Shown one piece after another: positions 45,126 through 54,161 of a stretch of 64,000 nucleotides of DNA (positions are counted from its first letter, which is position 1; each line of letters opens with the position of its first letter). The notes under the pieces were generated by a model, which searched no databases, was not told where the DNA came from, and saw only the letters and a program-made list of their open reading frames with translations. Source of the DNA: an uncultured Clostridia bacterium (GTDB lineage Bacteria; Bacillota; Clostridia; TANB77; UBA1234). The DNA is taken from NCBI GenBank assembly GCA_944393265.1, contig CALXZO010000001.1:140813-204812 (forward strand), written 5' to 3'. The position numbers were made by a program, and so were the translations under genes.

Positions 45126-46058
45126 TTATGCTCTATCATTACTTCCGAAGACATTAATAATCTTATGTTTTACAATTTCTGATATTAAATCTCTAGCAGC
45201 ACCCATATATTTTCTCGGATCAAAAGTAGCAGGTTCTAAAGCAAACATCTCTCTTATAGCTGCAGTCATGGCAAGTCTTATATCCGTATCAACATTAACT
45301 TTACATATACCACGTGAAGCAGCCTCTCTTAAAATATTTTCAGGTACTCCTTGTGCGCCAGGAATTTCAGCTCCATATTTATTACATTTTTCTAATATTT
45401 CTGGTATTACGCTTGATGCTCCATGAAGAACAAGCGGATAATTTTCAGGCAATAATGATGTTATTTTATCTAAAACATCGAATCTTAATTTAGGTTCACC
45501 TTTAAATTTATAAGCTCCGTGACTTGTACCTATCGCAACAGCTAGTGAATCGCAATTTGTTTTTTGAACAAACTCCAAAGCTTGTTCAGGATTAGTATAC
45601 GAACTATCAGCCTCTGAAACATTCACATCATCTTCTATTCCAGAAAGTTTTCCAAGTTCTGCTTCAACAACAATACCTCTATCGTGTGCATAATCTACGA
45701 CTCTCTTTGTAAGGGCAACATTTTCATCAAAATCATATTTTGAACCATCTATCATGACAGAAGAAAAACCGTTATCTATGCAAGTTTTACAAATCTCAAA
45801 ATCCGCTCCATGATCAAGATGAAGTGCAATCGGAACATTAGTTTCTTCGGAAGCAGCTTTTACCATATTAATTAAATAAGGAAATCTTGCATATTTAATT
45901 GCACTAGAAGAAACCTGCATAATGACAGGGCTATTAGTCTCCCTTACGGCGTCTGATATAGCTTGAATTATTTCCATATTATTTACATTAAATGCGCCTA
46001 TCGCATATTTCCCTTCGCGAGCTTTTTTAAACATTTCTTTAGTTGTTACAATTCCCAT
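45126..46058 (-). CDS. fba: Class II fructose-bisphosphate aldolase
   Basis: A 310-residue zinc enzyme of glycolysis that cleaves fructose 1,6-bisphosphate. HLDHGADFEICKTCID holds the active-site Asp and a zinc His, EAELGKLSGIEDDV another ligand region, and LHGASSVIPE the third zinc His. Asn and Asp of the substrate site follow in KVNVDTDIR. The start is the ATG nine bases after AAGGAG, with a TTG one codon upstream. It stands alone. With pfkA it supplies two adjacent glycolytic steps in the window. Confidence 0.95.
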   Translation of the reverse strand: MGIVTTKEMFKKAREGKYAIGAFNVNNMEIIQAISDAVRETNSPVIMQVSSSAIKYARFPYLINMVKAASEETNVPIALHLDHGADFEICKTCIDNGFSSVMIDGSKYDFDENVALTKRVVDYAHDRGIVVEAELGKLSGIEDDVNVSEADSSYTNPEQALEFVQKTNCDSLAVAIGTSHGAYKFKGEPKLRFDVLDKITSLLPENYPLVLHGASSVIPEILEKCNKYGAEIPGAQGVPENILREAASRGICKVNVDTDIRLAMTAAIREMFALEPATFDPRKYMGAARDLISEIVKHKIINVFGSNDRA

Positions 46059-46061
46059 CAA

Positions 46062-46294
46062 TAAACACTCCTTTTAAAGTTCATATTTTCTACAAGAATT
46101 ATATATCATTAATATTAAAAAAAAAAGTTTAATATAAAAATTTTACAAGATTTCACAAATCAACGATTTAATAATTACATGTTATTTTTATGTCAATTCC
46201 AGTTTTATGCAAAACCTCCATTATCTCACCATAATATTTTTCAATGATTCACAAATAATATTTATGTAATAATTTTTTTATAGGAGTGATTAAT
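46062..46294. other. Intergenic region between divergent fba and DUF1540 genes
   Basis: No gene seen. It is very AT-rich. TAGGAGTGAT at its right end is the ribosome site of the DUF1540 peptide. Promoters for both genes must lie here, but no box pair is convincing. Confidence 0.5.
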
Positions 46295-46453
46295 ATGGCT
46301 AAAATAAATTGTTCAGTTTACAGTTGTATGTATAATGCGGAAGATAAGAATGAATGTACATTAAAAACAATTCAAGTATGTCCTTGCAAAAACTGCAAAA
46401 CAGGTGCACCAGAAGACGAAACATGTTGCAGCTCATACACCGAAGTACATTAA
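46295..46453 (+). CDS. Small Cys-rich DUF1540-like protein
   Basis: A 52-residue peptide starting MAKINCSVYSCMYNAEDKNE and ending SSYTEVH. It has Cys in the order C-x4-C, then CPCKNC and CC, typical of the short DUF1540 proteins of Clostridia that probably bind metal. TAGGAG lies nine bases before the ATG. It is followed by a hairpin at 46478 and converges with the pyrophosphorylase gene. Function unknown. Confidence 0.82.
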   Translation: MAKINCSVYSCMYNAEDKNECTLKTIQVCPCKNCKTGAPEDETCCSSYTEVH

Positions 46454-46477
46454 ACTCTTATTAATAATATAATTAAT

Positions 46478-46516
46478 TTGCTATTTGAGACATATTTACT
46501 ATGCCTCAAATAGCAA
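46478..46516. terminator. Hairpin between convergent genes
   Basis: TTGCTATTTGAG (46478-46489) pairs perfectly with CTCAAATAGCAA (46505-46516). It lies between the stop of the DUF1540 gene and the stop of the pyrophosphorylase gene at 46527, so it can serve both. T-runs on either side are weak. Confidence 0.7.
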
Positions 46517-46526
46517 ACGTTGCTTT

Positions 46527-47762
46527 TTAATCAAGGCAATAAAAATCATTATACAATTTTATTGCTGTTTCAGGACTATCTTCTCCAACTTTATTTTTGA
46601 TAGGCGCAAAATTTTCTTCTCTTTTTACACTCAGGTCCAACATATTTTCAGAAAAGCTAAATCCGTCAAATATAAACATTTCAAACTTATAAGTATTAGG
46701 TGTATCAGCAGCCATATATCTTCCACCTTTATCTATATATGAATTTTTTTTGAAAGCAATATGATATGTTAGTCCCTTTTCAATTTTCTTTAACAGTTCC
46801 GTTGCAAACACTGCAATTCCATAATAAGCTTCGTTATATATTAGTTTTCCATTTTCGTCACGCATATTTGCCATCTCTTCTGAAATTTCTGTATATTCTA
46901 CAACACCAGGTTTATTGTCTATTTTACAAACCACTCCAACCTTCTCGTTTGGAGACGTCTTAGGTATCGTCTTTAAAGCAAGATCATATCCACCATTTGC
47001 CATCATTCCAATATATAGTGGGTCTAATATGTCAAGTAAAATATTATCAACGTTCCCTATTCCTAAATACTCAATTTTAAGTCTATCAAGTTCATCTAAT
47101 ATCCCGTTTGATTTTAACGCCTCATATACGCCACCATTACCATTTGCCGCCATAAAAACTTTGCCTTTATCACTTAATATTAAATCTCCTTCTGCATCAA
47201 GTAATGGCAACTCACTTTGTTTAAAGAAAGAAATATTTTCCTCTCCATATTCAAAGTAATTATTTTCTTTAAAGAACTTTTTAGTTGCCTCATCATTTGC
47301 ATTGCTAGTCATTATATACCATTTTACTTTAACGCCATAGTCACTATATGTCTTTTTTATTTTATCTGCAAAGATTTCAAATATTGATTTTGGTGGCGTA
47401 ACATTTACTATATAAGTTCCCTTAGGGCCATCAAAACCTAATCTTGTTCCTTGACCACCCGCAAGTTGACAAACGGCAACCTTTCCAGCTTTAATTATTT
47501 CTATTCCTGCATTTATGTATTTTTTCTTCTCATCAAACGAAAGTTCATCAGCAACAACGTACGGGAAGCTTTTTATTTCTTTATTAGCATCGACATGCTC
47601 ATTTCTAGTATTGTACAATTTCTTCATTAATTCAAAATCTATACTCTCTATTTGCTCTAACAAACTATGCTTTTCAGTGTCAGATAATTCATCATAAAAA
47701 TTTAGCAAATGCTCCTGATTATAAGATTTTAATAATTCATAAATTTCATTATACCCTCTCAT
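46527..47762 (-). CDS. UDP-sugar pyrophosphorylase of the UAP1/UDPGP family
   Basis: A 411-residue uridylyltransferase that makes a UDP-sugar from UTP and a sugar 1-phosphate. LAGGQGTRLGFDGPKGTY is the nucleotide-binding signature, and GNVDNILLDILDPLYIG and VVEYTEISEEMA match the eukaryote-type UDP-N-acetylhexosamine pyrophosphorylase family. This is a different fold class from bacterial GlmU. It probably uses GlcNAc-1-P or GalNAc-1-P; the sugar is not certain. AAGGGGGA precedes the ATG. It lies 24 bases after argS. Confidence 0.88.
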   Translation of the reverse strand: MRGYNEIYELLKSYNQEHLLNFYDELSDTEKHSLLEQIESIDFELMKKLYNTRNEHVDANKEIKSFPYVVADELSFDEKKKYINAGIEIIKAGKVAVCQLAGGQGTRLGFDGPKGTYIVNVTPPKSIFEIFADKIKKTYSDYGVKVKWYIMTSNANDEATKKFFKENNYFEYGEENISFFKQSELPLLDAEGDLILSDKGKVFMAANGNGGVYEALKSNGILDELDRLKIEYLGIGNVDNILLDILDPLYIGMMANGGYDLALKTIPKTSPNEKVGVVCKIDNKPGVVEYTEISEEMANMRDENGKLIYNEAYYGIAVFATELLKKIEKGLTYHIAFKKNSYIDKGGRYMAADTPNTYKFEMFIFDGFSFSENMLDLSVKREENFAPIKNKVGEDSPETAIKLYNDFYCLD

Positions 47763-47786
47763 TAAAAGTCCCCCTTTTTTATTTCA

Positions 47787-49484
47787 TTACATTCTTTCAG
47801 GAGTTTTTATCCCAAGTAATCCAAGCCCACTTTTTATTGTATCCCCCACGGCTTTGGTAAGTGCAATCCTCGCTTTTTTCGTTTCGATATTATCACACAT
47901 AATATGATGCTCATTGTAAAATCTACTAAAGCACTGTGCTAAATCGATAAGATGTCTTGAGATTAAAGATGGCTCATTTTTATTTGCTGCATTTTTTATT
48001 ATGTCTGGATACTCCGATAATTTTCTAATAACTTCTATTGCCTCTGAGTCAAGCAACATATCATAATCAATGTTTTCCAACACTTCATTTGAATTTCTTA
48101 ATATGCTTCTTGTCCTAACATACGTGTACTGTAAATATGGCCCTGTTTCTCCGTTAAAATTAAGTAATTCTTTCCAATTGAAAATTTCATCCTTTATCCT
48201 ATTGTTTGATAAATCATTAAATATAATTGCTCCAACGCCAACCATTTTTGCTACTTCTTCTTTATTTTCAAGTGTAGGATTTTTTTCTTCAATAATTTCC
48301 AAAGACTTTTCAATAGATTCATTTAGTATTTCCTCCAAAGTAAGTAGTTGACCACCCTTACGAGAACCTATCTTTTCGCCATTTTCATCTAATATTAATC
48401 CAAAAGGAATGTGTTCACATACTTTTGCATATTTTTCATACCCCATAAGTTCCAACGTTTTAAATACTTGCTTAAAGTGTAATGCTTGCTCACTGCCAAC
48501 TACATATAAGGCTTTTGAAAAATTGTAGTTATCAATTCTATAAAGGAGTGCGGCTAAATCACGCGTAGCATAAATAGTCGTTCCTGCTGAGGTAATAATT
48601 ATGCAAGGTGGCATGTTATCCGGCATCTCAACGACTTTAGCTCCTTCGCTATCTTTTAATAATTCCTTTTCTTCTAGCTCTTTTATTACTCTATCCATTT
48701 TATCATTATAGAATGCTTCTCCATTATACGAATCAAATTCAGAACCTAGCAAATCATATACTTTTTTATAATTTTCAAGGCTTATATCAATTATCCACTT
48801 CCAAATTCTTGTAGCCTCTTCTTCTCCCTTTTCTAATCTAATCAATACATTACGTGCTTTTTCAATAATCGTTGAGTCTTCTTTTTCTAATTTATTAAAG
48901 CGAACATATATTGCAAGTATTGAGTTTATTGGATTTTCATCAAAAGAATACTCATTCTTCCACATCTCATAACCTGCAATTGTCTTTGATACACCCATTC
49001 CCCAATCACCTAGATGGTTAATTCCAACTACATTATATCCAAGATATTTATAAATCTTATACAAAGATCCTCCAATTACCGTAGTACGCAAGTGCCCAAT
49101 ATGAAATGGTTTTGCTATATTAGGTGAAGAATAATCTATTACAATTGTTTTTCCTTTTCCTAAATCGCTTTTTCCGTACTCTTCGCCTTTTCCTAAAGCT
49201 TCATCTAGCACAGATTTAACAAAAGATTTTTTATTTATAAAAAAATTGATATATCCTCCAACTACTTCTACCTTGCTAATAATATCATCTAAAACTATTT
49301 TGTCTTTTATCTCATTTGCGATTACTGGTGGTGCCTTCTTTAAATCTTTTGCAAGCTTAAAGCAAGGAAATGCAAAATCTCCCATCTCTGGATTTGGTGG
49401 CACTTCTACATAATCAGTTATATTCTCAGTATCTACATTTGTTATCTTATTTATTTTTTTTGCAATTTCATATTTATAGTTCAT
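47787..49484 (-). CDS. argS: Arginyl-tRNA synthetase
   Basis: A 565-residue class I synthetase that charges tRNA-Arg. The HIGH motif lies in SSPNIAKPFHIGHLR. The KMSKS loop is the divergent GSRKGGQLLT. The C-terminal DALR-type anticodon domain ends LGLLGIKTPERM. The start is the ATG after AAAAGGAGCG; the longer upstream frame overlaps cca. Its presence shows normal arginine charging. It does not tell which tRNA-Arg isoacceptors exist, which is the key question for CGG decoding here. It lies 20 bases after cca. Confidence 0.96.
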   Translation of the reverse strand: MNYKYEIAKKINKITNVDTENITDYVEVPPNPEMGDFAFPCFKLAKDLKKAPPVIANEIKDKIVLDDIISKVEVVGGYINFFINKKSFVKSVLDEALGKGEEYGKSDLGKGKTIVIDYSSPNIAKPFHIGHLRTTVIGGSLYKIYKYLGYNVVGINHLGDWGMGVSKTIAGYEMWKNEYSFDENPINSILAIYVRFNKLEKEDSTIIEKARNVLIRLEKGEEEATRIWKWIIDISLENYKKVYDLLGSEFDSYNGEAFYNDKMDRVIKELEEKELLKDSEGAKVVEMPDNMPPCIIITSAGTTIYATRDLAALLYRIDNYNFSKALYVVGSEQALHFKQVFKTLELMGYEKYAKVCEHIPFGLILDENGEKIGSRKGGQLLTLEEILNESIEKSLEIIEEKNPTLENKEEVAKMVGVGAIIFNDLSNNRIKDEIFNWKELLNFNGETGPYLQYTYVRTRSILRNSNEVLENIDYDMLLDSEAIEVIRKLSEYPDIIKNAANKNEPSLISRHLIDLAQCFSRFYNEHHIMCDNIETKKARIALTKAVGDTIKSGLGLLGIKTPERM

Positions 49485-49504
49485 AATATATACGCTCCTT
49501 TTAA

Positions 49505-50725
49505 TTAATTTAAATAATTTCTTTCTAGCCACTTAATTCTCTCTTGACGTAGTCTTTCGTTTATAATTTTATAATCTAAATCTTTTGGATAATTTTTAGC
49601 ATTAACTTCTTTTATCATTTTATTACCAACATCCGCGAAAAACACTTTATCATGTTTTTTCCCTCTATCCGCATTTGCAATTATTTCTATGCCTTTTAAG
49701 CCTAGTCTAGTTTTTGCTAATCTCGTTAAAAAATCCACTTTAGTCGAAATTCTCATTTCGTTAAAAATACCTGCTCTCATATGTTCGATACAAGCGGTCT
49801 TACCCGCATATAAAAAAGCTGTTGGCATTTTCAGTCTTTTACAAAAATTTTCTACGTTCGGAACACCACGTTCCTCATGCCCTATATGTCGAGGCAACAT
49901 CTCTTTTGGGGTATTTGCTTTTCCAAAATCATGTACCAATGCCCCAAAACGAACCTTTAAATCACTTGTCATCATAGAAGCTTTATCAAGTACTTCCATA
50001 GTATGAACATAAGCATCCCCTTCTGGATGGTACTTTATCGGTTGAGGGACATTAATTAAATCAGCTATCTCCTTAAAATGAACATCGAGACAAGAAGCTT
50101 CTCGCAAAATATTAAAAAAGATACTAGGCTTATCAGAACCTAGTGCATAACTAAATTCTGAAAATACACGTTCAACTGAAAGACTTGCAAGCTCAAATTT
50201 TCCCTGTTTCATAAGAGCAATTGTTTCTTTATGAACAGAATATTTAAAGCATGCAGCAAACCTAGCCGCTCTGTATATGCGTAAAGGATCTTCTAAGAAA
50301 GCAGGACTTATTGCTCTAATAATCCCATTCTTTAAGTCGTTTCTGCCATTAAAATAGTCAATCACTTCGCCAGTAATAACATCAATTGCAATACTATTTA
50401 TCGTAATATCACGTCTCTTTAAATCTTGCTCTAAGGTAACATCTTTATTTGAAGTAATTTCAAATCCATTATGCCCTTCTTTAATTTTCTTTTCACAACG
50501 TGCTAATGCATACTCACAGTCATCAATCTCAAATACCGGGAATTCTTTGCCTCTTAATGTAGCCTCTGGAAATAGTTTGCTAAATGTATTGGCATCTAAT
50601 CCAACGACACAAAAATCATAATCTTTAGGAACTTTTCCTAGAAGTTTATCTCGTACTGCTCCACCAACTAAAAAAAGTCTTCCACCACAATTGTTAATTT
50701 TCATCGCAATTTCATAAGTATTCAT
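49505..50725 (-). CDS. cca: CCA-adding enzyme / poly(A) polymerase family with HD domain
   Basis: A 406-residue class II nucleotidyltransferase. LVGGAVRDKLLGKVPKDYDF is the catalytic head, with metal-binding aspartates in DYDFCVVG. RRDITINSIAID is the flexible-loop motif. A C-terminal HD domain is present (HPEGDAYVHTMEVL, ALVHDFGKA), as in the multifunctional E. coli-type CCA enzyme. It adds or repairs the 3' CCA of tRNA. The start is the ATG directly after GGAGGT. It is the first gene of the run cca-argS-pyrophosphorylase. Confidence 0.93.
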   Translation of the reverse strand: MNTYEIAMKINNCGGRLFLVGGAVRDKLLGKVPKDYDFCVVGLDANTFSKLFPEATLRGKEFPVFEIDDCEYALARCEKKIKEGHNGFEITSNKDVTLEQDLKRRDITINSIAIDVITGEVIDYFNGRNDLKNGIIRAISPAFLEDPLRIYRAARFAACFKYSVHKETIALMKQGKFELASLSVERVFSEFSYALGSDKPSIFFNILREASCLDVHFKEIADLINVPQPIKYHPEGDAYVHTMEVLDKASMMTSDLKVRFGALVHDFGKANTPKEMLPRHIGHEERGVPNVENFCKRLKMPTAFLYAGKTACIEHMRAGIFNEMRISTKVDFLTRLAKTRLGLKGIEIIANADRGKKHDKVFFADVGNKMIKEVNAKNYPKDLDYKIINERLRQERIKWLERNYLN

Positions 50726-50896
50726 TATACCTCCATCTATTTCTAACATTTGCCATTATAGCATATTCATTACGAGTTTACAAGTAGTGTAAGTATGATG
50801 AAATACGGCAAAATCTGTCATAACTGCAAATAGTAGCACTTACCATAATTTGTTGATGCAATAATACAAAGTTTGGTACTAGAAATAAAAAAATTC

Positions 50897-50924
50897 TTGC
50901 ATTATCGTTTAATATGTAGATAAT
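50897..50924 (+). promoter_or_regulatory. Possible clpE promoter
   Basis: TTGCAT (50897-50902) and GATAAT (50919-50924) with 16 bases between them. A second candidate, TTGACT (50935-50940) with TATAAT (50961-50966), has an overlong 20-base spacer. No perfect CtsR direct repeat was seen. Confidence 0.35.
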
Positions 50925-51044
50925 GTGAATTCAATTGACTTTTAGCATGTTTTGAGCTAATATAATTACTGTGCATAATTAGCTTTATATTTATAAAAAG
51001 CTTAGTTCATGCAATTAAATTATACTAAAAAGGAGTTTTGACAA

Positions 51045-53384
51045 ATGGCATTATGTGCAGTGTGTAAAAAAAATACGGCTGTAGTTTTTGTAAATAAACT
51101 TGTTGACGGCAAGCCCGTTCTTGAAGGGCTTTGCCTTGCGTGTGCAAAAAAAAGAGGAATTAATCCATTAGCTTCAATGATGAAACAATATGGCGCATCC
51201 GAAGAAGATATAGAAAATTTAAACGAACAGTTTGATGAAATTATTTCTTCTCTTTCAGCTAATCCAGAATTGACAGAAAATATGAATGAAGAATTAGTGA
51301 ATGAATTAAATCTAAGTGAAGAATCTTCTAATGCTTTTTCATCTATGTTATCAAACATTTTTCCAATAAATAGTAAAGCAACAGATTCTCCAAAAGATAA
51401 AATCGAAAAAAATAAAAATACTAAGCAAACTAAAGATAATAAGAAAAACGATAAAAAAAGAAAATTTCTAGATTCTTACGGTATTAATTTAACTGCCAAG
51501 GCTCGCGACGGAAAAATCGATAAACTAATTGGTAGGGCTGTTGAGATAGAAAGAATTACTCAAATATTAAATCGTCGTAGTAAAAATAATCCCGTTTTAA
51601 TTGGCGAACCTGGTGTTGGTAAGACAGCAATCGCTCAAGGCTTGGCATTGAAAATAGCTAATAATGATGTGCCTGTTAAATTACTATCATGTGAAATTTA
51701 TCAAATAGATATGACTTCTATGGTCGCTGGGACTCAATTTAGAGGGCAATTTGAAGCACGAATGAAATCATTGATTGACGAATGCCGAGAACTTGGAAAT
51801 ATCATTCTAGTTATTGATGAGATTCATAATATTGTCGGTGCTGGTGGAGATGTTGATCATACAATGAATGCCGCTAATATTTTAAAACCTGCGTTAGCAA
51901 ATGGAGATATTCAAGTAATCGGAACAACTACATTAAAAGAATATAGAAAACACATAGAAAAAGATGCTGCACTTGAGCGTAGATTCCAGCCTGTAATCGT
52001 TGAAGAGCCTTCTATTGATGAAACTATAAAAATTATGCTTGGCATAAAAGACTATTATGAAACATATCATCACGTAAAAGTATCTGATGCACTAATAAAG
52101 CAAATTGTTATAATGTCTGAAAAATATATACATGACAGATTTCTACCAGATAAAGCAATAGATATTCTTGATGAAGCATGTTCAAAGGTAAATTTAACTA
52201 ATAAAGTTTTATCTCAATTAAAAATATTAAAAGATGAGCTTAACGAAATAAAGGTAGAACGTGAAAATTTGGAAACTATTGACGATACAAATAAAGAACC
52301 AGATTATGAGAAGATTGCAAATCTGAAAGCTCGTGAAAATACTCTTATTAATCAAATTGCAGATATTTCTCAAGGCAATAATTTAGAACTTGATTTAACT
52401 ATTGAAGATATCGCTTCAGTAATTGAGAATTGGACTAAAATACCTGCTTCTAAAATTTCTGAAACAGAAGCTGAAAAATTATTGAATCTTGAAAAGAATA
52501 TTCATAAAAGAATTATTGGTCAAGATAAAGCCGTTACCGCTGTTTGTAATGCAATTAGACGAAATCGTGCCGGCTTAAGAAATAAAAAGCGCCCACCTTC
52601 TTTTATCTTTGTTGGACCTACAGGTGTTGGAAAGACGGAACTTGCAAAGTCAGTTTCTTCTGAATTATATGGAAGTGAAGATGCTATAATAAGGCTGGAT
52701 ATGTCTGAATATATGGAAAGTCACTCTGTATCAAAATTTATAGGGTCTCCTCCAGGATATGTTGGATATGATGATGCAGGGCAGCTTACAGAAAAAGTTA
52801 GAAGAAATCCGTATTCATTAATACTTTTTGATGAAATAGAAAAAGCTCATTCTGATGTCTTTAATTTACTATTACAAATCTTAGACGATGGTAGGCTTAC
52901 AGATGCACAAGGCAGAACAGTGAATTTTGATAATACAATAATAATAATGACTTCAAACGCAGGTTCAAATTTAAACAATAATGGAATTGGATTTAATAAA
53001 GACCAAGCTCCTATGGTAGAAGCCAGAGTAATGGATGCATTGAAGTCAACATTTAGACCTGAATTCTTAAATAGAGTAGATGAAGTGATTGTATTTAATG
53101 AATTAACTAAATCAGAATTATTGCAAATAATTAATTTGATGTTAAGTGAAATATCTGAAGAGTTAAAAGAAAAAAATATTCATATCGAATTTTCAGATGA
53201 AATAAAAGAATATATTTTAGAAAAAGGATATGATTCTAAGTATGGTGCTCGCCCACTTCGTAGAGCAATACAAAAATATATAGAAAACGAACTTGCTGAG
53301 TGCTTACTACGAAATAAGATTTTGCCTAATGATAATGTATTTTTAAATCTTGTAAATGACAAAATTGTTGTTAATACTAGATAA
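51045..53384 (+). CDS. clpE: ClpE-type Hsp100 ATPase with N-terminal zinc finger
   Basis: A 779-residue unfoldase of the Clp/Hsp100 family that feeds ClpP. The N-terminus has Cys4, Cys7, Cys30 and Cys33 in the CX2C-X22-CX2C zinc finger characteristic of ClpE. A linker rich in Lys and Asn follows, then two AAA+ modules: GEPGVGKTAIAQGLALK with VIDEIHNIVGAG, and FVGPTGVGKTELAKSV with LFDEIEKAHSDV. A short middle domain separates them. GIGF after TSNAGS is the ClpP-binding loop tripeptide IGF. AAAGGAGT precedes the ATG. It stands alone with its own terminator. Confidence 0.93.
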   Translation: MALCAVCKKNTAVVFVNKLVDGKPVLEGLCLACAKKRGINPLASMMKQYGASEEDIENLNEQFDEIISSLSANPELTENMNEELVNELNLSEESSNAFSSMLSNIFPINSKATDSPKDKIEKNKNTKQTKDNKKNDKKRKFLDSYGINLTAKARDGKIDKLIGRAVEIERITQILNRRSKNNPVLIGEPGVGKTAIAQGLALKIANNDVPVKLLSCEIYQIDMTSMVAGTQFRGQFEARMKSLIDECRELGNIILVIDEIHNIVGAGGDVDHTMNAANILKPALANGDIQVIGTTTLKEYRKHIEKDAALERRFQPVIVEEPSIDETIKIMLGIKDYYETYHHVKVSDALIKQIVIMSEKYIHDRFLPDKAIDILDEACSKVNLTNKVLSQLKILKDELNEIKVERENLETIDDTNKEPDYEKIANLKARENTLINQIADISQGNNLELDLTIEDIASVIENWTKIPASKISETEAEKLLNLEKNIHKRIIGQDKAVTAVCNAIRRNRAGLRNKKRPPSFIFVGPTGVGKTELAKSVSSELYGSEDAIIRLDMSEYMESHSVSKFIGSPPGYVGYDDAGQLTEKVRRNPYSLILFDEIEKAHSDVFNLLLQILDDGRLTDAQGRTVNFDNTIIIMTSNAGSNLNNNGIGFNKDQAPMVEARVMDALKSTFRPEFLNRVDEVIVFNELTKSELLQIINLMLSEISEELKEKNIHIEFSDEIKEYILEKGYDSKYGARPLRRAIQKYIENELAECLLRNKILPNDNVFLNLVNDKIVVNTR

Positions 53385-53400
53385 TGGTGTAATACAATAG

Positions 53401-53441
53401 AATGAACTTTGAATTGGAAATGATTCAAAGTTCATTTTTAA
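53401..53441 (+). terminator. Rho-independent terminator of clpE
   Basis: A perfect 14-bp stem AATGAACTTTGAAT / ATTCAAAGTTCATT with an 8-base loop, followed by TTTAA. It starts 16 bases after the clpE stop. Confidence 0.85.
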
Positions 53442-53489
53442 TCATGAAAAAATTATCAGCGCTTCTTTATCTTCAAGTTTTCATGTTTC

Positions 53490-54110
53490 TTATGAAGTAT
53501 AATCTTCTATTATACTGTTTAGTTCTTGTTTGCCATATACTTTGATTCCTTCTTTTAAGCTCATTTTATCATCATTAGTAAGTAATTCAACGTTAACATC
53601 TAGCGTTTTTAATAAGTTCATTTTGTCTTCTGTTAATTCATTGTAAATAGCTATTGTTCCCTCATTCTCTTTTAATACGAAATGGTCTTCGCAATTACCA
53701 TTAATTGTTCCTAGCAATATTATTTCATCATCTGCAAATTTTTCTATTTGCCATCCACTATACTTTTCTTGGAACTCTTTCTTAGTTAAATTAATTAATT
53801 CTTTTGGCATATCAATTATATCTACAGTTGTATGGCTGCACTTTGAGAAAACTTTTTTAACTATTAATTTTGAATATGGAGATACTCTTTCCTCACTTAC
53901 CGCCACTTCTATTGCTTCTCCCGAGTCTATGTTATCCTCTCTATTTTCTTTTTGTATTGTTTTTATTACAACATCTTGTACAGGTTCATTTACGGTAGTA
54001 TTAGAAGCGATTGAATTTTCTTTATTCATATCTATTCCAGCATACAATCCTATTGACACTCCGAGAATAAAAACAATACATAAGAAAAAATATCCTAAAT
54101 CTTTTGACAT
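53490..54110 (-). CDS. Membrane-anchored protein with BofC-like C-terminal domain
   Basis: A 206-residue protein with an N-terminal membrane helix (about 5-25) and an exported domain. The C-terminal part (about 130-206; LLTNDDKMSLKEGIKVYGKQ then ELNSIIEDYTS) resembles the bypass-of-forespore-C C-terminal domain, which in Bacillus controls pro-sigma-K processing. The identity is a domain-level match only. ATGGAGGT precedes the ATG. It lies 51 bases after comEC. Confidence 0.75.
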   Translation of the reverse strand: MSKDLGYFFLCIVFILGVSIGLYAGIDMNKENSIASNTTVNEPVQDVVIKTIQKENREDNIDSGEAIEVAVSEERVSPYSKLIVKKVFSKCSHTTVDIIDMPKELINLTKKEFQEKYSGWQIEKFADDEIILLGTINGNCEDHFVLKENEGTIAIYNELTEDKMNLLKTLDVNVELLTNDDKMSLKEGIKVYGKQELNSIIEDYTS

Positions 54111-54161
54111 ATTATACCTCCATTTAACATACTATTTTAAGGATATTTTTTACTACTTTAC

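Noticed and set aside
50935..50966. TTGACT and TATAAT pair before clpE as a promoter
   Set aside because: The 20-base spacer is longer than sigma-A normally accepts; an upstream pair with 16 bases was listed instead at low confidence.
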